Notes: a model not told the origin generated them from the sequence alone. Counted from the first letter of the stretch, positions 9,019-18,175 are shown. The stretch is 64,000 nt of DNA from Zhuqueibacter pondensis (GCA_034505955.1 JAPDQK010000010.1:62001-126000); one strand, 5' to 3'. Numbers and translations: made by a program.

Positions 9019-9465
9019 TCAGGGTTCTTCTGTTCGCGGAGGCACATAGTGCAGGTAGGCGTTCATCATTTCGATTTCTGCCGATTTCTCCTTGATGTCG
9101 ATGATCATTAGATCGCGCAACGAGATCACGCCGAGGAGCCGATCTTCAGAGGCGATCACCAAATGACGAATGTTATGGTTTTGCATCTTGGCCAGACAGG
9201 ATGCGTAGCTTTCTTCCGGCCGGGCCATCACAATGTTGCGCGTCATCACTTCTTCGACCAGCACCTTTTGGGGGTCAAATCCCTGGGCGATGACGCGCTT
9301 CATCAGGTCGCGCTCGGAAAAAATTCCCACCAGGCGACCGGCTTCAAGTACGGCCACGGCGCCGATCTCTTTCTCGACCATGTACTTGACTGCTTCCAGC
9401 ACAGTTTGATCACGTTGCACGGTAAAAACTTCGCGATCTTTTACAATACTGCCAACGGTGTTCAT
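9019..9465 (-). CDS. Two-CBS-domain protein
   Basis: A 148-aa protein made of two CBS domains (about 1-60 and 70-130), a module that binds adenine nucleotides and usually regulates a partner protein. Motifs include VGIFSERDLMKRV and LLGVISLRDLM, the typical CBS helix ends, and VEEVMTRNIV between the domains. The start at 9465 is chosen because AGGAG lies seven bases upstream; a GTG nine bases further upstream overlaps that site. It lies 202 bases downstream of aconitase on the same strand. No attached enzyme or channel domain is present, so its partner is unknown. Confidence 0.85.
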   Translation of the reverse strand: MNTVGSIVKDREVFTVQRDQTVLEAVKYMVEKEIGAVAVLEAGRLVGIFSERDLMKRVIAQGFDPQKVLVEEVMTRNIVMARPEESYASCLAKMQNHNIRHLVIASEDRLLGVISLRDLMIIDIKEKSAEIEMMNAYLHYVPPRTEEP

Positions 9466-9667
9466 GATCAACACTCCTTATGTATGTAATGAGACCCAAG
9501 CACTTATTTGGACGCGGCGGCGCAGCGCGATGAGAATGAATCTCCGCGACGAGTTATTTATTTTGCTGCAATGTTCACTGCGGGCGCTTTTTGCTGAGAA
9601 AGGCATACTTCCATCTGCAGGAGCGCTACCGCTAGCACAACGTCGGCAGCGCTCAATTTCCGAAAAT

Positions 9668-11944
9668 TTACTTCACCCCCCTCCCAATCAAATTCAATGC
9701 ACTTCCCGCCTTGAACCATGCAATTGCCGTCTCATTGTACGAGTGATTCAGCTCACACTCGTGCTGAGTACCATTGGAATGTTTGAGAATCATCTTCAGC
9801 GGCTTGCCCGTTGCGAAGGAAGCCAAGCCGACAATTGAAACCCGATCGTCTTCGCGGATCAAATCATAATCCGCCGGGTTTTTAAAAGTCAGCGCCAGAA
9901 TGCCCTGCTTCTTCAAATTGGTCTCATGAATGCGTGCGAAGCTGCGCGTGATCACCGCACGGCATCCGAGCCAGCGCGGCTCCATCGCGGCGTGCTCGCG
10001 GGAAGAGCCTTCGCCATAATTTTCGTCACCAACAGCCACCCACCCGGTCAATTTTCCGTCTGCCATCATCGCCTTGTAGTCGCGCGCGACTTCGGCAAAA
10101 GACTTGACCTCGCCACTGAAAATATTCCGGCCTTTTCCAGCCTCCCCGGTAAAAGCATTGATTGCACCGCTGAACAAATTGTTCGAGATGTTGTCAAGAT
10201 GGCCGCGATATTTCAACCATTTGCCAGCCGGCGAAATATGGTCGGTGGTGCATTTGCCCTTGGCTTTCACTAAAACCGGCATATCCAGCAGATCCGTGCC
10301 TTCCCAAACCGGGAAAGGCGAGAGTGCTTGCAAACGATCACTTGCCGGATCGATGCGGACTTGCACTTTGGAGCTATCTTCGGCTGGTGGCAAATAACCC
10401 GATTCGCCCACGTCGAAACCACGCACTGGCAATTCCACACCCGTTGGCGGTTCGAGTTTGACTTGCTCGCCCTGTTCATTTGTCAAGGTATCGGTCAGCG
10501 GATTGAAGCTGAGTCGCCCGGCCAAAGCATAAGCCGTAACGATCTCCGGGCTGGCGATGAACGCCAGGGTGTTGGGATTGTCATCGTTGCGCTTGGCAAA
10601 GTTGCGATTGTATGAATTGATGATCGTATTGCGCTCACCCGGCTTGATGTCGTCGCGACTCCACATGCCAATGCATGGACCGCAGGCATTGGCCAACACC
10701 TGACCGCCGATCTCGGTCAAAACTTGCAATTGGCCGTCGCGCTCGATTGTCGCGCGAATCTGTTCAGAGCCTGGCGTGATGGTGAACTTTGATCTCGCTT
10801 TTAGGCCTTTGGCCAATGCTTGTTTGGCGACGCTGGCCGCGCGCTCGATGTCTTCGTACGATGAATTCGTACAACTGCCAATGAGCGCGACTTTGATCTC
10901 ATCGGGATAGTCGTTCTTCTTCACCTCCTCTGCAAGCTGCGAGACCGGTCGCGCCAAGTCCGGCGTCATCGGACCGTTGACATGCGGCTCGAGTGTTGAC
11001 AGATCGATTTCGATAATTTGATCGTAAAATTTTTCGGGCGATTTCAACACCTCCGGATCCGGCACGAGCTGCTCACGGACCAGGCGTGCTTTCCGGGCCA
11101 CTTCAGCGCGCCCGGTGGCGATCAAATAGGATTCCATGCGCTCATCGAACGGGAAAATCGAAGTGGTTGCGCCAAGCTCGGCGCCCATGTTGGTAATGGT
11201 TGCCTTGCCGGTGGCACTGATGGCCCGCACGCCTTCACCAAAATATTCGATGATGTTATTGGTGCCGCCCTTGACCGTGAGAATGCCCGCCAGCTTGAGG
11301 ATCACATCCTTAGGCGCCGTCCATCCGCTCATTTTGCCCTTGAGATGCACGCCAATGATCCCCGGCCATTTCAACTCCCACGGAATGCCGGCCATCACAT
11401 CCACTGCATCAGCTCCACCGACGCCGATGGCGATCATGCCCAGTCCGCCGGCATTTGGAGTGTGAGAATCGGTGCCAATCATCATGCCGCCCGGAAACGC
11501 GTAATTTTCCAGCACGACTTGATGGATAATACCGGCGCCCGGCTTCCAAAAACCGATGCCATACTTTTGCGAGACGCTGGAGAGAAAATCATAGACTTCG
11601 CTGTTCTCATCCAGGGCACGACGCAAGTCAGGTTGCGCGCCGACCTTTGCCTGGATGAGATGATCACAATGCACCGTTGCAGGTACAACAGTTTTCGGGA
11701 TGCCGGCCGTCATGAATTGCAGTAGCGCCATCTGCGCGGTCGCATCTTGCATCGCCACCCGGTCGGGTGAGAGATTGACGTAACTCCTTTTACGCACGGG
11801 CGCCTCTTTCAATGGTTCCGAAAAATGCGCGCACAAGATTTTTTCCGTCAAAGTCAGCGGCCGGCCAAACAGTTTGCGGCCGGCCTCCACTTTGGTTTTC
11901 ATACCAGCGTACACGCGCTGGATCATGTCAAAATCGAAAAGCAT
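9668..11944 (-). CDS. acn: Aconitate hydratase
   Basis: A 758-aa aconitase of the mitochondrial type, interconverting citrate and isocitrate through a [4Fe-4S] cluster in the TCA cycle. Cluster ligands are the Cys of GSCTNSSYED (near 359) and both Cys of NACGPCIG (near 422 and 425), matching the spacing of the mitochondrial enzyme. The C-terminal swivel domain has GEGSSREHAAMEPRWLG. The start at 11944 is chosen because GGAGT lies six bases upstream; the frame stays open 108 bases further but that extension is not family-like. It is the first gene of a leftward pair with the CBS protein. Confidence 0.95.
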   Translation of the reverse strand: MLFDFDMIQRVYAGMKTKVEAGRKLFGRPLTLTEKILCAHFSEPLKEAPVRKRSYVNLSPDRVAMQDATAQMALLQFMTAGIPKTVVPATVHCDHLIQAKVGAQPDLRRALDENSEVYDFLSSVSQKYGIGFWKPGAGIIHQVVLENYAFPGGMMIGTDSHTPNAGGLGMIAIGVGGADAVDVMAGIPWELKWPGIIGVHLKGKMSGWTAPKDVILKLAGILTVKGGTNNIIEYFGEGVRAISATGKATITNMGAELGATTSIFPFDERMESYLIATGRAEVARKARLVREQLVPDPEVLKSPEKFYDQIIEIDLSTLEPHVNGPMTPDLARPVSQLAEEVKKNDYPDEIKVALIGSCTNSSYEDIERAASVAKQALAKGLKARSKFTITPGSEQIRATIERDGQLQVLTEIGGQVLANACGPCIGMWSRDDIKPGERNTIINSYNRNFAKRNDDNPNTLAFIASPEIVTAYALAGRLSFNPLTDTLTNEQGEQVKLEPPTGVELPVRGFDVGESGYLPPAEDSSKVQVRIDPASDRLQALSPFPVWEGTDLLDMPVLVKAKGKCTTDHISPAGKWLKYRGHLDNISNNLFSGAINAFTGEAGKGRNIFSGEVKSFAEVARDYKAMMADGKLTGWVAVGDENYGEGSSREHAAMEPRWLGCRAVITRSFARIHETNLKKQGILALTFKNPADYDLIREDDRVSIVGLASFATGKPLKMILKHSNGTQHECELNHSYNETAIAWFKAGSALNLIGRGVK

Positions 11945-12190
11945 ATCGCAACTCCTGTTGAAGTTATCGAAAATAACCAAGCCAAACAATTTCAGTTTCC
12001 AAGCCGAATACCGGCAAGTTATCAATCTGGCTTGGCGTCTTTTCATTGGCAATCATCTCGTCAACGCTCTGTGAAACATCCGCTTCAAGAAAAATATCGC
12101 CATATTTTTCACAAAACGACCACCGCATTCAGCATCCATCACAGGCCGCCGCATTTCCATGACAACAAGCAGATTTTGAATTACCTCCTG

Positions 12191-12508
12191 CTACGTCAAC
12201 CCTCCTGTCTGCAAGCTCTTTCCCAAAACATACTCCACTTCCAGCACATTGCCCTTCAGCCGACCTTTCAGATCCTTACGGTCGTCAATGATGATCTCAG
12301 TGACGACGCGCTCCGCCACTTTTTTGATCTCTTCATGGCATTTTTTGACGACAAACATGATCTCTTCCCATTCGCCTTCGAGCAAAATGCCCATGGCAGT
12401 GAGCTGATAATCCAATTCGCTTTTTTCGACAATCGCCATCGCTTTGGCAATGAGTTCTTTCAGCTCTTCTCCGGTGCCAACAGGAATAATGCGAAATTCA
12501 ACCAGCAT
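12191..12508 (-). CDS. MTH1187-family thiamine-binding protein
   Basis: A 105-aa protein of the MTH1187/YkoF-like family (Thiamine_BP), small ferredoxin-fold proteins that bind thiamine or its precursors and form tetramers. LVEFRIIPVGTGEEL at the start and ELDYQLTAMGILLEGEWEEI in the middle are typical. The length matches the family. It has an AGGATCGC-type ribosome site just upstream and probably sits alone, 246 bases upstream of aconitase on the same strand. The biological role of stand-alone members is poorly defined. Confidence 0.8.
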   Translation of the reverse strand: MLVEFRIIPVGTGEELKELIAKAMAIVEKSELDYQLTAMGILLEGEWEEIMFVVKKCHEEIKKVAERVVTEIIIDDRKDLKGRLKGNVLEVEYVLGKSLQTGGLT

Positions 12509-12983
12509 AGCGATCCTTTCTCATTAAATTCGATGACAGACCCAATCGATTATTTCTATCCGCAAGCACGACGTTTGTATCGCACGGACCATCGGGCCAC
12601 AGGCGGGGTAAACTTACTACATCATAGTCTTTAATTTATGAAAATCTACCGCTTTGTCAAGCCTTATGTGCAGACGGAATGAGAACGCGTTCACGCCCAA
12701 GAGTTCAAGTGCTTTATGTTATGACCGTATTGCAGTGCGAGGACATTTTAAAATACACTGCTTTTTTTCAAAAATCAAGACCGGTTTTGTTGATTTTTTC
12801 CACTTTAGGAAAACATTTTGACCTTGCATAAGCCCATAACTTTTTTTATATTGGTATCATTCAGGATTGGCTTGTTTCAGGCCTTTGAGTTTGTCCAGGA
12901 ATAATCTGATTTCACGATAACAAATTCGGCGTCATCAGGCAACACGCATCAGCCAAAATCGAGAGAGGAGGAGGAGGTTTGGC
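12509..12983. other. Divergent intergenic region upstream of the RAMP operon
   Basis: About 475 bases between the leftward thiamine-binding gene and the rightward RAMP operon. I looked for CRISPR repeats or a degenerate array and saw none. It is AT-rich from about 12740 to 12860. A weak promoter candidate is TTGCAT (12824-12829) and TATATT (12847-12852), 17 bases apart. A strong purine run, GGAGGAGGAGG, ends seven bases before the first RAMP codon. Confidence 0.45.
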
Positions 12984-15900
12984 ATGCTTCTAAAAGGTAA
13001 GCTCTTCGCTGAGTCCCCGATCTATCGGGGTAACGCTCGCAAGACCCTGTTCACGCGAGACGGTGATGGGACGCAACGACTGGTCTCGTTGGCGGGCGAG
13101 ATCGCCGGCACTGCGCAAACGTTGATGGATGCATTTATTGGCAGCTCTCGCACCGGCGCCAATATCGGCTTGCTCAACCACTTGTGGTTGCGATTGTATA
13201 AATCACCCATGCCCAGCGAGTTGATTAAGCGCGTGCAATGCACTCTGCGCGAAGAATGCTATCCGCGCGACCGGCTGTTTGATTTGCGCATGGGCATCAG
13301 GCTGGATGAAGATCGCTGGGCTGCCGAAGCCAATGCCAACTACAAGTATGAAACTTTGTTTCGCAACGCCGTTTTCGATTTTAAAATGGAAGTGAATGAT
13401 GCCCTCCTCCAGCAAAATGAAAATGCGACACGTTTATATTACGTCCTGGAGGAGCTGAAAGCCGGCAGATTTTGGTTCGGTGCCGGCAAAAGCAAAGGCT
13501 TGGGACGATGCCGGTTGGAGATGGATCCAGGGCTGCCCGCACCGGCAACTGTGCCCTCGGTCAATCATCGCGTCAATCACTTGACCATCCATCTACGTTT
13601 CAACACCTCGAACCCCGTATTGGTGGGCTGGAATTGGGGTAAATTGGATCCGACGATTCCGACGTTCGCGGCGATTGAAGGCCGTCTGCTCATCGAAGCC
13701 ATGCGCACCGTGCCGGAGCCGATTCGTCAGCGACTCGCCATGAGCATCGGTGGTCCAATTCTCAGTCCCGAGGATTGGAAGAAAAAATTGGCGGAATATC
13801 TGCCGAAAATCATTGCGATCTGGCTGCGCGAGCAATCCACGAAAGAAGTCGAGGGTTGGGCATTCCCCAAAGCGGCAATCAACAAACTGGGAAAAGGCAA
13901 GCATCCGCTTTCCAAGAAGATTCTCGACAGTATGAAACCACTCGTTGATAAGCCCTTTCCGAGTCAGGATGCCGCAAAAGCCGCTCTCGACAAGGTACTC
14001 GGCAAAAAATCCCACATGGCGAATCGAATTCTGGAAGTTTTGACACAAACCAAGCAGACGACGCAGGAGTTCGATCATGAGGCGTGGCGCAAGCTGGCGG
14101 GCAGCCTCGAGCTCGAGGGGCAACTCGCCGAGCAACTGGCGCCGCACATCACGAATGAGGCGGCGTTGGTAAAAATTCTGGTGCCAGTTTGTACGAAAAT
14201 ACTTCCATCACTTTATTTGCAAGTGGATCGCCAAATCAAGTTGCTCCGCAGCGATCCCTGGATCGATGTGGAAATTGCCAACCGCGAAGAGCACATCCGG
14301 ATCAAGGAAATGCTGCTCAACGGCCGGATCACTGAGCAGCAATGGAAAAATCCGGCCTCGCCCCCGGAAGGCATTCGCGCGGCAACCTGGAAGGAATTTC
14401 TCGACTCGCATAGTCGCGTCGATTTTCATCACATGCTCCAGCCGAAGAATTTGCAGAAGAGCCTCAGCAACGATCGGAATCAAATCGCTCTGCTCAAAGC
14501 TTACCGTGATCGGGTTCGACAAGAATTGTCCCAGCCCTACCACACGGACTTTCGCGTCGGTGGCGTGAGCAATCGTGAAATCTCGCGCAAGTACGGCAAG
14601 GCGTATGATACGATTTTTATGCGCATGCTCACCTGGGCGCCGTCATCCAAAGAAACCGGTCGCTGGGAAGTCTATATTCCTGGCAGCACGATCAAGGGCG
14701 CATTTCGCAAGCGCGCCTCTCAGGTGCTGAAAACGTTGTGGGGCGAATCGCCGCAGACCAACGCCAGGCTGGATCGTCTCTTCGGCACCCAGGGGGAAAG
14801 AGGCCTGGTGTTTTTTTCCGATGCCTATCTTGCCGATCCGCAAATTCCGGAACAAGTGTGGTGCTCGATGGATGGCGTGAGAATGGATCCCAAAACCGCC
14901 CAGCCGATTGAAGAAGCGAAAGCCGATTATCTTTACGCTTACGGCGACAAGCTGACATTTCATCTCCGTCTCGATCTGCAGGATCTTGATGAAAAAGATA
15001 TGGAAATTTTCGTGCTGCTCAGGCATTTGCTGCAAGATTTCCAGCGTGGCGATATTCCACTCGGCGGTGAAAAGACCTGCGGTTTTGGTTGGGTCAAGGC
15101 GGAAGTAACGGAAGTCCATTGGTTGACCGCGGATCGCAACGGCATTGGTAAAAAGCTCATCGGCGAGCACACACTGGCACCGGACGGAATCTGGCACTCA
15201 TTGAAGTTATCCGGAGAAACGGCGGCAAAGGTGCTGCATCCTGCCAGCGCGCTTTCCACCGGTGAAAAGAAAATCGCCGCCAGCCCGGTCAGGGCCGGTG
15301 AGGGTTTCATCTCGCATCGCGCCTTTGGCGGATACTGCGGCGAGCTCTCGGTGGTTGCGGAAGTGTTGACGCCCATCTGCGTACAGGAGAGCGGCGAGCC
15401 CTCGTTCACGGCCAGGCTCGATGATGGCCCGATTCATGGCCATGATTTCTTTTCAATGGCACCGCCGGAGGCTGGCAAGCGCGGTGCACAAAAAATTTAC
15501 GCGTTGCCCGCCAAGAGCATTAAAGGCATGCTTCGTCACATTTATACGATTGCGAGCGATTCCATAAAGCCGAGTGCGGATCTCAGTCACCTCAATCCGG
15601 TCGATAGCCTCTTCGGTTTTGTCGGCGCCGGCCCGAATCAAGCACTGATGGGAAGGCTGGCGTTCGGCTTTGGCATATTCGAGAAGCCTGAGTTGGCCTG
15701 GTTCAAAGCGCCATATCCTTACGGCGCATGGCAGTTTATTGACGGGGAGTGGAAGAACATCAAAAAAGGCCGGGTTCCGATTTTGCGCATCGCGGGTGAA
15801 TGGCGGCTCTTTCCCCACGCGCCGCTCGCGCCCAACGTGACAAAGTTGGAGGACTTCCATCCCGACACCGCACAGGCAACTTATATGCGCGCGATTCTGC

Positions 15901-16208
15901 CCGGCGCCAAGTGCCGTTTTACGATTCGCTTCTGGAATCTTGAGCAGCAGGAATTGCAACGCCTGATTTGGTGTCTGGCATTGGAACCAACGCTGGCACA
16001 CAAGATGGGACGAGGCCGCTATCTCGGCTTTGGCAGCTTGCGCTTGCATATTCAGCCGGAAAGTTTTCTCACGGATTGGGCGAATCGTTACACCAATCAA
16101 AATGATCAGGCGTGGCGTTTACCCATCAAAGTGGAAGAGTGGATCAATCCGAGTGTCATTGCGCATTACTCCGAGCTGCAAAAGGCGTTAAATGCTCAAT
16201 ACCTTTGA
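12984..16208 (+). CDS. Triple-RAMP fusion protein, CRISPR type III-like
   Basis: A 1074-aa protein with three RAMP (Cas7-like) modules in one chain. Module 1 (about 1-185) has PIYRGNARK and ends in the glycine-rich loop GAGKSKGLGR (166-175). Module 2 (about 199-715) has the opening strand HLTIHLRF (199-206), PGSTIKGAFRKRA (566-578), LFGTQGERG (599-607) and GGEKTCGFG (694-702). Module 3 (about 783-1030) has CGELSVVAEVLTPI, LPAKSIKGMLRHI (841-853), LFGFVGAG and GRGRYLGFGSL (1009-1019). These are the family's RNA-binding and Gly-rich motifs. Module 2 carries a long, largely helical insertion (about 230-530) of unknown nature. It resembles type III effector backbones (Cmr/Csm/gRAMP) but matches no standard subtype that I recognise. 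The start is backed by GGAGGAGGAGG. The gene overlaps the next by 17 bases. Confidence 0.85.
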   Translation: MLLKGKLFAESPIYRGNARKTLFTRDGDGTQRLVSLAGEIAGTAQTLMDAFIGSSRTGANIGLLNHLWLRLYKSPMPSELIKRVQCTLREECYPRDRLFDLRMGIRLDEDRWAAEANANYKYETLFRNAVFDFKMEVNDALLQQNENATRLYYVLEELKAGRFWFGAGKSKGLGRCRLEMDPGLPAPATVPSVNHRVNHLTIHLRFNTSNPVLVGWNWGKLDPTIPTFAAIEGRLLIEAMRTVPEPIRQRLAMSIGGPILSPEDWKKKLAEYLPKIIAIWLREQSTKEVEGWAFPKAAINKLGKGKHPLSKKILDSMKPLVDKPFPSQDAAKAALDKVLGKKSHMANRILEVLTQTKQTTQEFDHEAWRKLAGSLELEGQLAEQLAPHITNEAALVKILVPVCTKILPSLYLQVDRQIKLLRSDPWIDVEIANREEHIRIKEMLLNGRITEQQWKNPASPPEGIRAATWKEFLDSHSRVDFHHMLQPKNLQKSLSNDRNQIALLKAYRDRVRQELSQPYHTDFRVGGVSNREISRKYGKAYDTIFMRMLTWAPSSKETGRWEVYIPGSTIKGAFRKRASQVLKTLWGESPQTNARLDRLFGTQGERGLVFFSDAYLADPQIPEQVWCSMDGVRMDPKTAQPIEEAKADYLYAYGDKLTFHLRLDLQDLDEKDMEIFVLLRHLLQDFQRGDIPLGGEKTCGFGWVKAEVTEVHWLTADRNGIGKKLIGEHTLAPDGIWHSLKLSGETAAKVLHPASALSTGEKKIAASPVRAGEGFISHRAFGGYCGELSVVAEVLTPICVQESGEPSFTARLDDGPIHGHDFFSMAPPEAGKRGAQKIYALPAKSIKGMLRHIYTIASDSIKPSADLSHLNPVDSLFGFVGAGPNQALMGRLAFGFGIFEKPELAWFKAPYPYGAWQFIDGEWKNIKKGRVPILRIAGEWRLFPHAPLAPNVTKLEDFHPDTAQATYMRAILPGAKCRFTIRFWNLEQQELQRLIWCLALEPTLAHKMGRGRYLGFGSLRLHIQPESFLTDWANRYTNQNDQAWRLPIKVEEWINPSVIAHYSELQKALNAQYL

Positions 16209-17070
16209 TTGGTTGCGCCGATGCGACAGTGGCGCAGAGTTGCTGGCAACCTTGAGATATTTTGCCAAACGTCCCAACCCTTCTCCGGATGAGCAGGCGA
16301 TCGGGCCGCCACTCTCGGCGCTGGATGGACCTTGCCAGCGATGTTATGTTTATGCACGTGTGCCAAATCAGCTCCATTGTCAATTTTGCAGAACGATTCT
16401 GGATAAAGCCAACCGCGCGGCTCATATTTCCCGCAAGACCGTGATCATTTACGGGACGGTGAGTCAATTGCCCAAAACATGGCTTGCAGGCGGCGCCGGC
16501 AATATCAAATACGTGATCGGAATTTATCTGCACGATCAGAATCGTTTTCTGGCGATGTTGGGCCGGCGCAAGATCAAAGTTTGGCTGCAAGATCTCATGC
16601 TGTATCACGGTGCCGAGCTGAGGGGACTTCTCCAAATTTTCCCGCCGAAAGGGACCGGAGGGAATATCAGCATGGGCGACATTCTTTGCCATGCCAGCCA
16701 TTACGAGCCGCGCGTGCAGCCGGATCGACTGGCGGTGCAGTTCTACACCTCACCGTTTCAGCTTTTCAGGCCGCGCGAACGAGAGCGCAAGGGCATGCTC
16801 ACTTTTGAAGCGGCGGAATTTTTGAGCTTGCTGGAGATGGCGGCGGTGTTTCGAGCCAAACTCTATCCGCACGAGCAGCGCCAGCTCAATGAGTTGTTGA
16901 ATTTGGAAAATCCCAAAGAAGAACAGTTTTATTGGGGGCGTTTTCTCGGCCAATTACATTCCGAGGCCAAAGACATGCTCGCGGCGTGGCGAATTCGGCA
17001 ATGGCCCAAAAATCGCATCCAACTGTTATACGAGTTGATCGATTATGCAGAGCTCCCCAATACCGATTAG
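16192..17070 (+). CDS. Unknown CxxC/CxxC protein of the RAMP operon
   Basis: A 292-aa protein that I do not recognise. Four cysteines in two CxxC pairs (CQRC at 48-51 and CQFC at 63-66) probably form a zinc ribbon. The following segment (about 77-180) is strand-rich (TVIIYGTVSQL, YVIGIYL, KIKVWLQDLM), with a conspicuous KGTGGNISMGDIL stretch. The C-terminal 80 residues are helical and charged. It overlaps the RAMP gene upstream by 17 bases and the Cas6-family gene downstream by 26 bases, so the three are almost certainly translationally coupled and work together. It could be an extra effector subunit, an adaptor or a nucleic-acid-binding factor. It has no HD, Palm or nuclease motif that I can see. 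Confidence 0.85.
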   Translation: MLNTFDWLRRCDSGAELLATLRYFAKRPNPSPDEQAIGPPLSALDGPCQRCYVYARVPNQLHCQFCRTILDKANRAAHISRKTVIIYGTVSQLPKTWLAGGAGNIKYVIGIYLHDQNRFLAMLGRRKIKVWLQDLMLYHGAELRGLLQIFPPKGTGGNISMGDILCHASHYEPRVQPDRLAVQFYTSPFQLFRPRERERKGMLTFEAAEFLSLLEMAAVFRAKLYPHEQRQLNELLNLENPKEEQFYWGRFLGQLHSEAKDMLAAWRIRQWPKNRIQLLYELIDYAELPNTD

Positions 17071-18025
17071 CCTTTTGCGCTATTTGATCGTGTGGAAGGT
17101 CAACAGCTCGTTGGCCGCGCTGCCGAAATGTTTAGCAGTCGAGATGTCTCTCGTCCTCGGAAAAATTATCGCGAATCGTTTGGCGACGCATGAAGCGAGC
17201 CCCTGGCGCAAAGCGCTCGCGCCGCTGGAGGAATATTACAAACAAATTGCTGAAAAGAACATATTGCCGGTTCCGGCTGTCGCCTGGCCGATTGAAGCGG
17301 TGTTGCTGGTTTATCCCACCAAAAGAATGTTTGGACCAGGCGAGCTGATTTTCTGGGAACTCGAGCTGCTCGGCGAAAGCGCGGATCACGGCGTTTTTCT
17401 CGAATTGATTTTGCCGGCGATGGAGGAAGCCGGTTACACCACGGACACACAGTGGAATCGTCCCAATCGGCTGTGGGGACACTTCGAGGTCAATGCTGTT
17501 TACGTGGCAAAAGGCAGACAGTGGGAGCCTTTGGTCAGCGCGGGGAAATTGGATTTGCGCTATCGCCCAACGCCGATTCAATGGTGTGAAGGACTGTCAT
17601 TCACACCTGATACACCGAAAAAATTCAGCCGCCTGAATTGGCTGACTACTTTCGATCTGAGCGAAAGTAAAAGCACGGGTAACCCGCAAGACAAGGGCCC
17701 CGAAACTTTGCAAATTGTTCTCGATGCTCTCATTGCGCGCGCCAGTCGGTTGATTCCGGGCCGGCACAAATCCCGCGAAGGTGTGATGGCGGTTTTGAAT
17801 GCCGGAGAGCAGGCCGCGCTTCAGAAAGCGATGTACGATTCGGCTCAGGTAAAGCTTCTCAATGAAAATCTCCAATACGCACCGGCGAATTGGCCGGGTG
17901 TTTGGAGCGGCACGCAAACTTACACGCCGATTCCAGCGGCGCTGATTCCATATCTTGAACTGGCGTCAATTCTACATATCGGAAAGCATACCCATTTTGG
18001 GTGTGGGACGTTCAGGCTTGACTGA
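17045..18025 (+). CDS. Cas6-family RAMP endoribonuclease-like protein
   Basis: A 326-aa protein whose pattern fits the Cas6 (PF10040-type) family of CRISPR RNA-processing endoribonucleases. An opening LRYLIVWKVN strand is followed by a LP-x-hydrophobic-EMSLVLGKII segment that parallels the family's LP-x-x-G-x-x-RG-x-x-G region. Next come FGPGELIFWELELLGES (about 98-114), a LSFTPDT strand and LQIVLDALIARASRL, then a C-terminal glycine loop LHIGKHTHFGCGTFRL (about 310-325). Cas6 enzymes cut repeat RNA; the catalytic residue varies and H314 or H316 in the loop may or may not matter. The start is uncertain: this ATG overlaps the previous gene and an internal ATG at 17144 is possible. No CRISPR repeat substrate lies in the window. 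Confidence 0.7.
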   Translation: MQSSPIPISLLRYLIVWKVNSSLAALPKCLAVEMSLVLGKIIANRLATHEASPWRKALAPLEEYYKQIAEKNILPVPAVAWPIEAVLLVYPTKRMFGPGELIFWELELLGESADHGVFLELILPAMEEAGYTTDTQWNRPNRLWGHFEVNAVYVAKGRQWEPLVSAGKLDLRYRPTPIQWCEGLSFTPDTPKKFSRLNWLTTFDLSESKSTGNPQDKGPETLQIVLDALIARASRLIPGRHKSREGVMAVLNAGEQAALQKAMYDSAQVKLLNENLQYAPANWPGVWSGTQTYTPIPAALIPYLELASILHIGKHTHFGCGTFRLD

Positions 18026-18080
18026 TGATCACAATTTCTCGCCCTACCTGCAAACCTCTTTCTGTGTAAATTTACCCAAT

Positions 18081-18175
18081 CCGGACGAGCCGGAACTAAA
18101 AAAACATCACGCAAATCCGCGAAGCCTGCCCCAGCGTCCGCCGTGGCGCTAATGGCGCCAGTGCCGCAGGCCAGG
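18081..18175. repeat. Dispersed repeat, copy B
   Basis: Matches copy A at 66-170: 68 of 77 bases are identical over 18099-18175, with upstream GGACGA-CCGGAAC shared, lacking about 20 bases present in copy A. It lies between the end of the RAMP operon (18025) and the end of the leftward coiled-coil gene (18281). A short imperfect inverted repeat around GCAGAATAATTCTG (18187-18200) follows and could help terminate transcription from either side. Confidence 0.7.

Noticed and set aside
12984..18025. Complete standard type III CRISPR-Cas locus
   Set aside because: No Cas10, small subunit, adaptation genes or array can be found in the window.
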